Below the pieces are notes generated by a model, which saw only the letters and a list, made by a program, of their open reading frames with translations, was not told where the DNA came from and did no database searches. 64,000 nt of DNA from assembly GCA_016720595.1 (NCBI GenBank), contig JADKKI010000007.1, positions 1 to 64,000 of the forward strand, given 5' to 3'. The translations under genes were made by a program, and so were the position numbers. The stretch is from Myxococcales bacterium (lineage in GTDB: Bacteria > Myxococcota_A > Polyangia > Haliangiales > Haliangiaceae). Shown here one piece after another: positions 7,729 through 19,198 of this stretch (the first letter of the stretch is position 1; every line of letters starts with the position of its first letter).

Positions 7729-9687
7729 TTACCGGGTCCGCCGGCGACGGCGCGCGATGATGGCGGCGACCACCCACGCGAGACCGAGCGTGGGCAACGG
7801 ATCGGCGCCCTGCTGGCAGCCGCAACCGAAGCCGAAGAAGTCATCACACGTCGGCTTCGGGCCCGGATGCGTCTTCCACGCCGGTGGCTCGGTGTTGCCA
7901 CAGCTGACCCCGGGGTTGGACGTGCCCGTCTTGACCAGCCAGCCGTTCGTGCCGCAGCTCGGCGGCGGCGGCGCACACACGTCGAGCGCGCGCAGCGGCT
8001 CCGAGTAGTCGCCAGCGCCGGGCGTCTGGGTCAGGAGCTGAACGGCCTCGCAGCGAGGCGTGGCGGCGGTGCCCGCACGGGCGGCCGCGCCGTCGTTGCA
8101 GTCACACACCGCGACACCGTTGCGATCGATGCACTGACCCGCGCCGCAGCTCTTGCCCGCGCACGCGTCCGGCAGCACCTGGCCACCCGCCCGCAGATCG
8201 CAGGTCGGGGTGCGCGGCACGCAGGTCACCGACGGGGCACCGTCGAGATCGATGAAGCGCTGTGCCACGGTGTCTCCGCTGCACAAACACGCCGCGCCAT
8301 TCGCCGTGGTGACGCACTGGCCACCCGCACCGCAGTACATCGCGGCGCAGCCCTCGGTCGCCTCGACCTCGGCAAACTTGTCCTTGTCGATCACGGCGCC
8401 CTCGCACGACGCGAGGCTCGCCTGGTTGCCGCGGACCGTCATCCGTCCGGTCTGCGGCGCGCCATAGTCGCGCTCGAACGTGGGATCGAACCGCATCTCC
8501 TCCGGCGACACGCGGGTCGTGATCCGGGTGAGGTGCGAGTGGCGCTGCGCGAGGTCGTCGAGGAGCGTGATGCCGGCGATCAGATCGCCCTGCGCCGCAC
8601 AGTCGGCCTGATCGAAGCCATCGCGCGGGCACTCGCACTTGTCGTTGCCGCCGACGCCGCAGAAGTCATAGCCATCGGCGCTGTTGCTACAGCACATGCC
8701 CGCGCCGAAGGTCGGCGGGATCGCCGAGCCGCGGTACTCGATCGCGAAGCCATCGCCGCCGACGTCGTCGACCGCGCGGGCGAGCACCATCGGGTAGTTC
8801 AGGCGACCGGAGGGATCACGAGCGATCCGGTCCGGATCGATCGTGACGATCGGATGCCCCATCGGACGGAACGCCTCGTCGCCGTAGATGTACGTCGTGA
8901 CCGTGAGGTGCGGCTCGGCGGCCACGGCCGTGAGGAGCAGCGGCACCATCGGGAACGCCGCGCGGTAGCGCATGCGCAGCGGCTTGATGCCATCGATGCC
9001 CGCGCCGGCGACCAGCTTCGCCGCGACGAACACCATGTTCGCCTGGACGTACGGCTCCATGTAGATCGACGTCGTCGGGTTGACGATGAAGCCGTTGTCG
9101 CGCAGCCACTGGGTGGCTGCCGCCGCCTCGTTCGCGCGGAACGTGACGGTCTGGTAGTCGCCGACCACCTGCTCGTTGATCACCGTGACCGGAGGCGGCT
9201 CGCCACCGCCACCGGTGCCGGCGTCCGAGAGGTTGCCGCCCCCACCCGCGCCGTCGGCGCCGTAGTCGTAGTTATTGCAGCTCGGCGTGTCGTGGTACGC
9301 GCACGACCACGCGGAGGTCGGGCACACGTTGTCGACGCTCACCGCGATGTCGGGCGCCGTGGCCTTGTCGAGGAGGCCGAACGCGGAGGTCGGCGACAGC
9401 GACAGCTCGGGCACCTCGGGGACCGGGATCAACCACGCGAACGACTCGGGTGAGCCGGCGTACTTGATCAGGACGTGGGCCGTGACCCACCCGGGCTCGA
9501 CCTCGAAGATGATCTGCTCGGCGCGCTGGTTGACGGCGTAGTCCCCGGTCGTGACGGCCGGGGGAGACAGACACCCACAGGCGTCCGCGACCCGAGGCTC
9601 GCCGACGAGCGTCCCGAGCACGGCCGCGAGGGCCAGCCAGATCCCTGCTCCACCACGATCACCCTTGAGACCGACGGACGTATCCAT
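7729..9687 (-). CDS. DUF2330 protein with EGF-like Cys region and MYXO-CTERM tail
   Basis: A 652-residue exported protein. The start at ATG 9687 puts a signal peptide (WLALAAVLGTLVGEPRVADA) at the N-terminus; cleavage near ADA exposes CGCLSPPA. The following ~300 residues resemble DUF2330 (EQIIFEVEPG, WLIPVPEVPEL, GLLDKATAP). Cys-rich EGF-like stretches (CGAGGQC, CLCSGD, CGAGQCIDRNGVAVCDC) come next. The C-terminus has a GCGC motif, a hydrophobic helix and RRRRRTR, the MYXO-CTERM sorting tail typical of Myxococcota surface proteins. The stop overlaps the ribosome-binding region of the pentahaem cytochrome gene (2-base gap), so they form one operon. The function is unknown; it is probably on the cell surface. 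Confidence 0.85.
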   Translation of the reverse strand: MDTSVGLKGDRGGAGIWLALAAVLGTLVGEPRVADACGCLSPPAVTTGDYAVNQRAEQIIFEVEPGWVTAHVLIKYAGSPESFAWLIPVPEVPELSLSPTSAFGLLDKATAPDIAVSVDNVCPTSAWSCAYHDTPSCNNYDYGADGAGGGGNLSDAGTGGGGEPPPVTVINEQVVGDYQTVTFRANEAAAATQWLRDNGFIVNPTTSIYMEPYVQANMVFVAAKLVAGAGIDGIKPLRMRYRAAFPMVPLLLTAVAAEPHLTVTTYIYGDEAFRPMGHPIVTIDPDRIARDPSGRLNYPMVLARAVDDVGGDGFAIEYRGSAIPPTFGAGMCCSNSADGYDFCGVGGNDKCECPRDGFDQADCAAQGDLIAGITLLDDLAQRHSHLTRITTRVSPEEMRFDPTFERDYGAPQTGRMTVRGNQASLASCEGAVIDKDKFAEVEATEGCAAMYCGAGGQCVTTANGAACLCSGDTVAQRFIDLDGAPSVTCVPRTPTCDLRAGGQVLPDACAGKSCGAGQCIDRNGVAVCDCNDGAAARAGTAATPRCEAVQLLTQTPGAGDYSEPLRALDVCAPPPPSCGTNGWLVKTGTSNPGVSCGNTEPPAWKTHPGPKPTCDDFFGFGCGCQQGADPLPTLGLAWVVAAIIARRRRRTR

Positions 9688-10096
9688 GCGCTTCGCGACT
9701 GCAAGGCCGTGGCCACGACTGGAGCGCAGCGCACCCGAGTAACTACGCCAACGTACGCGGGTGGGATATCCAAAATCCGAGCACCCATGATCTCGAAGTC
9801 GCTGGTTTTCTGTGGCTATCCGGCGCTCACGGACGCGCGAGGATCGAGCCTCAATGCGAGTGCAGGTCTCGCACACCTCTCCACCCGCGCCGATCAGAAG
9901 CAGGCGGGGAACCGGAACAGCCGGGCCCCATAGAGCGCGAACCCGGTGTCCCCATCGACGTCGTACGCATCCGGGTTCGCCAATGCGCAACGACGGCGCA
10001 TGCCCAGGATCTCGACGCACGACTTGCCGTCCGCCCGGGGACGATTCGCGTTGTCGTCTCGACGGTGATGGTCTTGTTCGTGCACCGCGGAGCGGC
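9688..10096. other. 409-bp divergent intergenic region with a possible gene scrap
   Basis: Separates the DUF2330 gene (minus) from the OmpA-like gene (plus) and must hold both promoters. On the minus strand, the frame that stops at 9894-9896 ends in a protein-like stretch (DGKSCVEILGMRRRCALA, then YDVDGDTGFALYGARLFRF) covering about 9894-10070. It has no usable start and may be the end of a decayed gene. Nothing else was recognised. Confidence 0.3.
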
Positions 10097-10978
10097 ATGA
10101 ACTCCCATCGCGTTCCGATCGTGTCGCCGCGTTGCCTCTCGTTCGGGAGGTTGGCTGTCGTGCTGGTGGTCGGCCTCGGCCTGCTGCTGTCCACCTCTGC
10201 GGCGTGGGCCGACGAGGAGAAGGACGTCGACGGTGCAAAGGATCATCCGCTGGTCTCACGGATGCCCGGGTACGTCATTTCCAACTACGAGACGAAGGAC
10301 TTCGATGTCGTCGAGAGTGCCTACGCCACGGGTGCTGACAGCAAGTGGGAAGGGCGGACCACGAGGATCGGCTACACGCGCATGGCCAAGACCAAGCCGA
10401 TCAGCATGGCGCAGCTCGAGCGCAACCACGAGAGCGCCTTCAAGAAGGCCGGCGCGACGATCCTCGCGACGGATCCCCGGGTCGTCGTGGCGAGGTTCGA
10501 CAAAGCAGGGGTACGGACGTGGGTCGAGGCGAGCGCCTACAACGACGGCCATGAGTACTCGCTCGTCATCGTCGAGGCGAAGACGATGGAGCAGGAGGTC
10601 ACGGTGGATGCGGCCTCGCTCCAGCGCGCGCTGAACACGACCGGCAAGGTGGCCGTCTACGGCATCTTCTTCGACACCAACAAGTCGGTGATCAAGGCCT
10701 CATCGAATCCAACGCTCGACGAGATCGTGAAGCTATTGCGGCAGAACCCGACACTCCAGCTCTATGTCGTCGGACACACCGACGGGACCGGATCTCTCGA
10801 TGCCAACCTCCAGCTGTCGGCGGAGCGAGCCGCCAGCGTCGCGCGGGCCCTTGTCTCGCGCGGCATCGCCGCTGGCCGCCTCAAGACCGCGGGCGTCGGC
10901 CCTTATTGCCCCGAGGCGCCAAATCAGACCGAGGATGGCCGGGCCAAGAACCGGCGCGTCGAGCTGGTGCAGCGCTGA
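10097..10978 (+). CDS. OmpA-family outer membrane/peptidoglycan-binding protein
   Basis: A 293-residue protein. The start at ATG 10097 gives an N-terminal signal peptide (LAVVLVVGLGLLLSTSAAWA). The middle part (about 45-175) is a mixed domain of unknown type. The C-terminal ~115 residues are an OmpA domain: FFDTNKSVIKASSNPTL, then VVGHTDGTGSLDANLQLSAE with the peptidoglycan-binding Asp/Arg positions, ending in GRAKNRRVEL. It is expected in the periplasm or outer membrane, bound to the cell wall. Its neighbours are transcribed in other directions, so it is probably a single-gene unit. Confidence 0.88.
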   Translation: MNSHRVPIVSPRCLSFGRLAVVLVVGLGLLLSTSAAWADEEKDVDGAKDHPLVSRMPGYVISNYETKDFDVVESAYATGADSKWEGRTTRIGYTRMAKTKPISMAQLERNHESAFKKAGATILATDPRVVVARFDKAGVRTWVEASAYNDGHEYSLVIVEAKTMEQEVTVDAASLQRALNTTGKVAVYGIFFDTNKSVIKASSNPTLDEIVKLLRQNPTLQLYVVGHTDGTGSLDANLQLSAERAASVARALVSRGIAAGRLKTAGVGPYCPEAPNQTEDGRAKNRRVELVQR

Positions 10979-11021
10979 GGCGGCGGTATCCAGACACCAA
11001 CGGCGTGCGAGTCGCGAGCGC

Positions 11022-12326
11022 TTAGCGGGCGACCCGGCGCGTGAGGCCGGCGAGCCCGATCAGGCCGAGCAAGCTCGCGATCAGCGGCCACCGCGACGGC
11101 GCCGGGTCTGGCGCGACGGGCGTGGACACCGGCGACGCGACGGTGGCTGCAACGGGCTCGAGGGTCCCCTTCGCGAGCTCCAGCGCATACGCAGCACCGA
11201 GGCGCGCGAACTTCGCCGCGTGCTGGGCGTTGTTCCCGCTCATCTCGAGCGTGTCCTTCGTGGTGTGAATCTCGCGGTTCGATTCACGGAACCGCGACTC
11301 GAACGGCATCGACGCCGGGATGCCCGCGCGGTGCCACGAGGCGTGGTCCGAACACGCATAGCCGCAGCGGTCGACACCCCACGTCGCGCCGACGTAGCTC
11401 TCGATCAGCTTCACGAGGAAGGCGTTCTGCGCGTGGCTCGTGTGGTCGTCGATCAGCCAGATGTCGCGATTCGAGCCCTGGTAGTTCGTCATGTCGAGCT
11501 GCAGCGCGCCGACCACGTTGACGTGGCGCTGCTGGAAGTCCTTCACGATCGAGAGCGAGCCCCGCAGGCCGACCTCTTCGGCGGCGTACGCCATGAACAT
11601 CACCGTGCGCGCAGGGCGGAAGCCACTTGCGAGCAAGGTGCGGGCGACCTCGGTGAGCGTGGCGATGCCCGAAGCGTCGTCATCGGCTCCGGGTGCGTGG
11701 CCGCTCGAGCCACCCGGCGAGATCGAATCGAGGTGGCCGCCGATCACCACGACCTCGCTCGCGAGGGTGGTGCCAGGGATGGTCATGATCACGGACTTCT
11801 GCGGATAGCCGTGATCGACCAGCTCGATCGTCACGTCGGTGCGCGGGGAGAGCGCCCGCCAGCGATCGCGCAACCACAGGGAGGCTGCCGCACCGCTCTC
11901 CGACCGGAAGTACCGGTTCCGCATCGCCGACAGCTCACCGATCGTCTTGTGGATGGCGTCGGGCGAGATCATCGGCAACACCGTGCCGACCGCAGCCGCC
12001 CGATCGAGCGTGTACTCGATCGGCGCCGCCGCCACGGCCGGGGCAGCAAGGGCCGCGTGCGCCTCGGCCATCGAGTCATGGACCATGAAGCCGCCGCACC
12101 GCGCATGCTCGTCGTGCATCCGCTCGGACAGCTCCTCGAGCTGGCTGGGATCGATCGCGACCACTGCGACGCCGTGATCGATCTCGAGCACCTCGAGCTT
12201 CGCATGATGCTCCGCGGTCAACGCGCCCACGGTCGCGAGCGCGTCCGCATCGATCGACAGATAGGCCGGCGCCGGGGTGCGCGCACAGCCGGTGGCGAGG
12301 GCGACGAGGAGCAAGGCCTTGCGCAT
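11022..12326 (-). CDS. M28-family zinc aminopeptidase, lipoprotein
   Basis: A 434-residue peptidase. The start at ATG 12326 gives MRKALLLVALATGC, a signal peptide with a lipobox at Cys14. The M28 metal ligands are visible: His and Asp in GGHLDSISPGG and the bridging Asp in PGADDDASG. The catalytic Glu and its neighbour are in YAAEEVGLRG, a further Asp is in LQLDMTNYQG, and the last His is in CSDHASWHRAG. It resembles bacterial leucyl aminopeptidases (M28E). The C-terminus carries a single hydrophobic helix followed by RRVAR, like a membrane anchor but without the Cys of MYXO-CTERM. It acts outside the cytoplasm in peptide uptake or predation. Confidence 0.9.
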   Translation of the reverse strand: MRKALLLVALATGCARTPAPAYLSIDADALATVGALTAEHHAKLEVLEIDHGVAVVAIDPSQLEELSERMHDEHARCGGFMVHDSMAEAHAALAAPAVAAAPIEYTLDRAAAVGTVLPMISPDAIHKTIGELSAMRNRYFRSESGAAASLWLRDRWRALSPRTDVTIELVDHGYPQKSVIMTIPGTTLASEVVVIGGHLDSISPGGSSGHAPGADDDASGIATLTEVARTLLASGFRPARTVMFMAYAAEEVGLRGSLSIVKDFQQRHVNVVGALQLDMTNYQGSNRDIWLIDDHTSHAQNAFLVKLIESYVGATWGVDRCGYACSDHASWHRAGIPASMPFESRFRESNREIHTTKDTLEMSGNNAQHAAKFARLGAAYALELAKGTLEPVAATVASPVSTPVAPDPAPSRWPLIASLLGLIGLAGLTRRVAR

Positions 12327-12365
12327 GCCTCCACTGTAGCGCACGGATCGCTCACCGAAAGGAGC

Positions 12366-12561
12366 CAGCCCGGCCGTGGCACCGCGTTCAAGGTCTTCCC
12401 TCTCCGCCGCGGAGGACAACAGCCAGAGGACCACGAAGCCTCGGGCGGCGATCCGCGTCGATCTCCCCCTGATCACGCGGGCGTGGTTCCTCCAGAAACC
12501 GTTCACCGAGGAGGACTTACTCCGCGCTCTGGATCAGGGCGCTGGCTTACGAAACCACTAG
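12366..12561 (+). pseudogene. relic of a hybrid histidine kinase
   Basis: In one frame 12366-12410 reads QPGRGTAFKVFPLRR, the characteristic last strand of a histidine-kinase ATPase domain. In another frame, 12467-12561 reads LITRAWFLQKPFTEEDLLRAL, the alpha5 end of a receiver domain with the conserved Lys-Pro. Everything between (most of the receiver) and before (the kinase) is missing. The order ATPase tail then receiver tail is that of a hybrid sensor kinase, so this is a doubly deleted, frame-broken remnant just upstream of the Ser/Thr kinase gene. No start codon or ribosome binding site belongs to it. Confidence 0.5.
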
Positions 12562-12595
12562 TGGTGATGCGGGGTTCCGCGCTATAGAAGTAGCT

Positions 12596-14494
<1,899 letters not shown>

Positions 14495-14519
<25 letters not shown>

Positions 14520-15448
14520 CCGCACTCGCGGCGACCGCTGTCCTCGTTCACGCCCCCGCCCCTGCCCTCGCCGACGCTGATGCCTGCGCCACCGATGCCG
14601 CGCCGGCGAAGTGCTACCTGGCGGCCGCGCAGAACCTCAAGGAGAGCAAGCCCGGCGAGGCGGCCAAGCTCTACCTGAAGAGCTACCGCCTCGATCCGAA
14701 GATCGATCCGCTCGCCGGATACGGCTTCGCGCTCGCGCTCGACAAGCAGTACGTCGCGGCGGCCGAGGTCCTCGAGAAGGCGGTCGAGGAGTACGACAAG
14801 GTCCGCGTCCAGCTCGAGCACTCCAACGCCGACGCCAACACGCTGTTCCAGGTGATCCACCGCCTCGAGTTCGTGAAGGAAGAGATCACCAAGCTGGTCC
14901 CCCAGATCGGCAAGGTGCAGCTGAAGGTCGTCAACAAGCAGCTCCCCGCTGGGATCACGGTCAGCCGCAAGGATGGATCGGATCTGCACGGCTCCGATCC
15001 CACCACCCTCCTCGTCAACCCGAACAGCGACATCCTCGTGTTCCGCTATCCGAGCGGGAAGACGCTCGACTTCGAGGTCAACGTACCCGCGGGCACGATC
15101 TCGAGCGTCGACGTGCCGCCCGAGCCGCAGGCCCCACCGCCTCCGCCCCCGGCCCCGAAGCCCCCGGTCGACGAGAGCATCGGGCTGCGTCGGTTCTCGT
15201 ACATCTCCGGCGGCGTCGGCGCCGCCGTCCTACTCGGCGGCCTGACCTACGTCGTCGTCGCGGACGTGCCGTCGGCTGGGCTCGCCGCGGGCATCATGGT
15301 CGTCGGTGCCGCGGGGATCGGAGCCTCCGTGTATCTGTGGTTCCGCGCCGAGAAGAAGCACAAGGCCTGGCAGGACGCACGGACCACCGCGTTCGTCCCC
15401 GTGGTCACCGACCACATGGTCGGCGCCATGTTCACCGGCACGCTCTGA
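14495..15448 (+). CDS. exported TPR/PEGA-like protein with two C-terminal membrane helices
   Basis: A 317-residue protein. ATG 14495 lies inside the kinase's last codons and is preceded by CAGGG at good spacing; an ATG at 14480 is an alternative. Residues 1-27 are a signal peptide ending in PALA. TPR-like helices follow (CYLAAAQNLKESKPGEAAKLYLKSY; LALDKQYVAAAEVLEKA). Next is a beta-rich PEGA-like region (KLVVNKQLPAGITVSRKDG-like; DFEVNVPAGTISSVDV), then a Pro linker and two hydrophobic helices before a basic tail. This layout is common next to Ser/Thr kinases in Myxococcota. The gene overlap implies co-translation with the kinase, of which it may be a partner or substrate. Confidence 0.75.
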
Positions 15449-15451
15449 CGT

Positions 15452-17560
15452 TCAGGCGCGACGCCGACGACGGCGAGCGAGCGCCACGCCGACGACCAGC
15501 ACCAGGGCCAGGCTGTCCTTGCCGCCGCCGGTCGCGCAGCTCGCGCAGCCGTGTCGCCGGCTGTCCAGCCCGGAGGCCTCTGCGAACCGCCTCTTCGTCG
15601 GAGACGCCATCGCGTATTCCTCGTCGGAGTCGGCACCCATGCGATCGTTCATCGCCATCCGGCCGCCACGCGCATCATCGTCGTCGTCCTTGCCATCGAC
15701 GTCAGAGTTGATCGACTCCGTTGCCGTGGCAGGCTGACCGGGCGACGACGTTCCATGCTGCTTGCTCCCGCCGAGGGCCGTGACCTCGGGGTTGTCGGCC
15801 ATGATCTTGCGCTTGCGATCGCGCATCGCCTCGACGGTCCCGCGCATCTGACCGAGCTCGCTGTCGGGGATCGCGAGGAACGCGGTGTACGGGGTGACGA
15901 AGTTGTACGCGAGGGCGAGGTTCGTGACCTCCTCGACCATCTCCGGTGCGCTCGAGCCGAGCGAGATCTCCTCGAGCAGATGCGCGATGCGGGACTGTGC
16001 CCAGAGCCCACCCACCCACGGCCGCCCCGGCGCCTTCCCGAGATCGACGGACTTCGTGTACGAGACCGGCTTGCCCTCGAGCTTGCCGTGGATCGTGAAC
16101 TTCGCGATGCCGGTGCCGCGGAGCCGGCCCGTCACCAGCAGCTCGTCCTCCGCGAACAGGTCCGGCAACGTGCGCGGATAGAGCCGCGAGGCCACCGGCC
16201 CCTCGACGTCGACCGAGACATCGACCAGCAGCGGCTTCGCGATGTGCGCGGCGAGGCGCGCCACCTCGGGCTCGATCGAGGCAGCGGTCTCGATGTACGC
16301 GAACCGCCCGCGCTTGACCGCCGCGAGCCGCGAGAGCAGCGGCTTGTTGACCTCCTTGCCGAGCCCGATCGTGAACAGGCGGACGTCCTTGGTGTCGAGC
16401 TTCGCCGCCTCCACTGCCTTGTCGGTGTCCGACTGACCGTCGGTCATGAACACCACGACGCGCGGACCGTCGAAGGTCTGGGCTTGCAGCTTGATCGCCG
16501 TCGACAAGGCGAGTGCGATGTCGGTCCCACCGCCATCGTGGAGCCCTTCGACGAACGCGATCGCTCGCTTCCGCGTATCCGGCGTCAACAGCTTGGGCAT
16601 CGTGAACAGCGGATCGACCTCGTCGGAGAACGCGACGACGTTCACGCGATCCTTGTCGGACAACAGGCGGATCATGTCGGCGGCCGCGGTCTTCGCGTGC
16701 CCGATCGCGTCATCGGCGGCCATGCTGCCGGAGCGATCGATCACGATCGTGACGTCCTTCGCGGTGACGGACTTCGCCTCGAGGCTCGGCGCGGCCAGCG
16801 AGAGTGCGAACCAGCCCTCCTCGGCCTGGGTGGCGCCCGCGTGCACGTATGCCGAGGGCGTCCAGTTCGCGTCCTCGACGTCCCAGTCGAGCATCAACTC
16901 GCCCGTCGTGATCGCCCCGTCGGAGCGCACCCGCAGGCCGTTGGCGACCTTGTCGATGTGGAGCTTGTGCGTGGGTGATCGGAGGTTCTTCACGTTGCCG
17001 GCGATCTCGATGACGATGTCGGCATCACGGCGGGTCGCCGGTGCGCGATATCGGACCGAGTGGTCGCGCCGCTCGAGCCATCGGGTCCATCGGATCTCGA
17101 CGCGCTTCTTCTCGTGCGGATTGATGGGGAAGATCTTGAACGCGAAGGCGCCCTCTCCGTCCTCCTCGAGGAGCCCCGGATCGCGCCGCCGCGTGGTGAC
17201 GTTGTCGTAGACCCGGCGCGCCGCCTGGCGCTCGAACACCTCGCCCACGATCTTCTGCTCGCCGTTCCAGTACGCGAACCCATCGACGTGGCTCCCCGAG
17301 CCGGGGCGCAGTCGGTACCGCCCCTCGATCTGTGCCTCGGTGGGGTTCTCGTAGACCTGGAGCAGCGTGGTCGTGGCGTTCTGACCATCGATCGAGATCT
17401 GGAGGCGCTCCTCGGACAATGGGATGCCACGCTGATCGCGCACCCCCGCGATCATCATCGTCGCCTCGAGCCGTTCCGCGGCCAGACTCTGTGCATAGCC
17501 AGACGGTGCGAGCGCGAGCGCGGCGGCTCCGGCGCAGATCAATCCCAAGCGGGTTCCCAT
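15452..17560 (-). CDS. VIT/VWA-domain surface protein with MYXO-CTERM tail
   Basis: A 702-residue protein. The start at ATG 17560 is fixed by GGAGG five bases upstream. A signal peptide (LICAGAAALALAPSGYAQ) comes first. Residues ~28-190 are a vault/inter-alpha-trypsin (VIT) domain (PLSEERLQISIDGQ, GEVFERQAARRVYD). Residues ~268-440 are a von Willebrand A domain with an intact MIDAS, DRSGS at 275-279, and TDGQSD later. A C-terminal acidic linker precedes CASCATGGGKDSLALVLVVGVALARRRRRRA-type sorting sequence, that is Cys pair, hydrophobic helix and Arg cluster (MYXO-CTERM). It is likely a surface-displayed, metal-dependent adhesion or scaffolding protein. The gene lies tail to tail with the kinase partner gene, 3 bases apart. 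Confidence 0.9.
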   Translation of the reverse strand: MGTRLGLICAGAAALALAPSGYAQSLAAERLEATMMIAGVRDQRGIPLSEERLQISIDGQNATTTLLQVYENPTEAQIEGRYRLRPGSGSHVDGFAYWNGEQKIVGEVFERQAARRVYDNVTTRRRDPGLLEEDGEGAFAFKIFPINPHEKKRVEIRWTRWLERRDHSVRYRAPATRRDADIVIEIAGNVKNLRSPTHKLHIDKVANGLRVRSDGAITTGELMLDWDVEDANWTPSAYVHAGATQAEEGWFALSLAAPSLEAKSVTAKDVTIVIDRSGSMAADDAIGHAKTAAADMIRLLSDKDRVNVVAFSDEVDPLFTMPKLLTPDTRKRAIAFVEGLHDGGGTDIALALSTAIKLQAQTFDGPRVVVFMTDGQSDTDKAVEAAKLDTKDVRLFTIGLGKEVNKPLLSRLAAVKRGRFAYIETAASIEPEVARLAAHIAKPLLVDVSVDVEGPVASRLYPRTLPDLFAEDELLVTGRLRGTGIAKFTIHGKLEGKPVSYTKSVDLGKAPGRPWVGGLWAQSRIAHLLEEISLGSSAPEMVEEVTNLALAYNFVTPYTAFLAIPDSELGQMRGTVEAMRDRKRKIMADNPEVTALGGSKQHGTSSPGQPATATESINSDVDGKDDDDDARGGRMAMNDRMGADSDEEYAMASPTKRRFAEASGLDSRRHGCASCATGGGKDSLALVLVVGVALARRRRRRA

Positions 17561-17686
17561 GGTGACCTCCATGCCAACCAACGCACGCGGCCAAGGAAGG
17601 ATCTGCCCGCGGTGTCCGTTCCGCGAAAAAAGCGGCAACCTCGGACCGCCCGAGGTCACGGGTGCGGTCTCGTGAGACAACGGGGC

Positions 17687-19198
17687 ATGGCCAAGCACGT
17701 CGCGATCGCGGTGGCGCTGGCGCTCGTCGCCGGTTGCCCCCAGCGGATCGAGCGCCACGTCAGCCCGACGCTCCAGACCGTCGACATGACGGCGCCGTAC
17801 CTCAAGTGCCACATGAAGGACGGGGGGCTGTTCGTCCTCACCAAGTGGCGGATCGACGAGACAGCCGCTTCGATCACCGGGACCGGCGAGTACTTCGGCA
17901 CCGACCGATCGGTGGAGGCTCGCAGCACCTTCCAGGTGAAGTTCGCGGACGTCGCGCTGTACGAGACCAACACGGTGGTGACCTCACCGGGGGTCGCAGC
18001 GATGGCCGTGGTCACCGGTCTGTCGCTCGCCGTCACCGCAGCGTGCCTGACCAACCCCAAGGCCTGCTTCGGCTCGTGCCCCACGTTCTATGCGCCCGCC
18101 GACGACGGCGGACGTTCGGTGCTGCAGGCCGAGGGCTTCTCCGATGCGATCTCACCGGCCCTCGAGACGCACGACATCGACGCGCTATGGCGGACCACCG
18201 GCCATCCGGGCACGTTCACCCTGACGATGACCAACGAGGCCTACGAGACCCACGTGGTCAAGCAGGCCGATCTGCTCGCGGTGCCACGCCCGCCGGGTGG
18301 CCGCGTGCTCGCGACCGCCGACACGCTGTGGCTGGCCTCGCGGGTCACAGCTCCCACGAGCTGCCGCAGCGTCGAGGGCGATTGCCTGCAGCAGGTCGCC
18401 GCGGTCGATTCGATCGAACGAACGAGCCTGACCGACGAGCACGATCTCGCCGCCCGCGAAGCCATCGAGCTCGCGTTCCCCCCGAGCGCCGGCCGCGCCG
18501 CGATCGTGATCGGGGCGCGCCAGAGCCTGGTCACCACGTTCCTTCTCTATCAGGGGCTCGCCTACCTGGGCACCACCGCGGGCAGCTGGCTCGCGGCGCT
18601 CGAACGCGGTGACCTCGGCACCCGGACCGGCGGCCGTGAGCTCCAGCACCTGATCGGCGGCATCGAGGTCCAGATCGAGCGCGACGGCGCGTGGCTCACC
18701 GTCGGCGAGGCGTACGAGACCGGCCCGCTCGCGACGGATGTCCACCTCCTCGTGCTGCCCGAGGGTGTCACCGGTGAGCGGGTCCGCCTCCAGCTCCCGA
18801 AGGGTGGCTGGAGAATCGATTCCGTGGCGCTCGCGACCGTGACCGGCACCGCCCAGCCGATCCGCCTCGCCCCCACGCGGATCCGCGGCACCATCGGCCA
18901 CGAGTACGCCGCAGGCCGCCAGCCGGCGACCACGTTTCCGATCGTGACGATGCCCGGTGATGCCTACGAGTTCGCGTACCAGCTCCCGCCGGGCCATGAC
19001 TACGAGCTGTTTCTCGATAGCCGCGGCTACTATCTCGAGTGGATGCGCCAGCAGTGGCTGAAGGACGAACGTCCGCTGTCGGCGCTCAAGCTGTTCACCG
19101 ATCCGGCGCAGATGCTCAAGGATCTCGCGCCTGCGTACAAGCAGCTCGAGCCCACCGCCGAGGCCGTGTTCTGGAGGAGCCGCTATGCGCGCCCGTGA
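17687..19198 (+). CDS. large lipoprotein of unknown function
   Basis: A 503-residue protein. The signal peptide ends in a lipobox LVAGC (Cys17). A short hydrophobic stretch near residues 105-125 (GVAAMAVVTGLSLAVTAACL) precedes a Cys cluster (CLTNPKACFGSCPTFYAP). The rest is beta-rich without recognised domains. YDFDS-like metal motifs were not found. The 3' end overlaps the next lipoprotein gene by 14 bases, so the pair is translationally coupled and probably acts together in the envelope. The CLTNPKACFGSCPTFY element looks like a disulphide-bonded knot of an exported protein and may mark a myxobacterial family. Confidence 0.75.
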   Translation: MAKHVAIAVALALVAGCPQRIERHVSPTLQTVDMTAPYLKCHMKDGGLFVLTKWRIDETAASITGTGEYFGTDRSVEARSTFQVKFADVALYETNTVVTSPGVAAMAVVTGLSLAVTAACLTNPKACFGSCPTFYAPADDGGRSVLQAEGFSDAISPALETHDIDALWRTTGHPGTFTLTMTNEAYETHVVKQADLLAVPRPPGGRVLATADTLWLASRVTAPTSCRSVEGDCLQQVAAVDSIERTSLTDEHDLAAREAIELAFPPSAGRAAIVIGARQSLVTTFLLYQGLAYLGTTAGSWLAALERGDLGTRTGGRELQHLIGGIEVQIERDGAWLTVGEAYETGPLATDVHLLVLPEGVTGERVRLQLPKGGWRIDSVALATVTGTAQPIRLAPTRIRGTIGHEYAAGRQPATTFPIVTMPGDAYEFAYQLPPGHDYELFLDSRGYYLEWMRQQWLKDERPLSALKLFTDPAQMLKDLAPAYKQLEPTAEAVFWRSRYARP

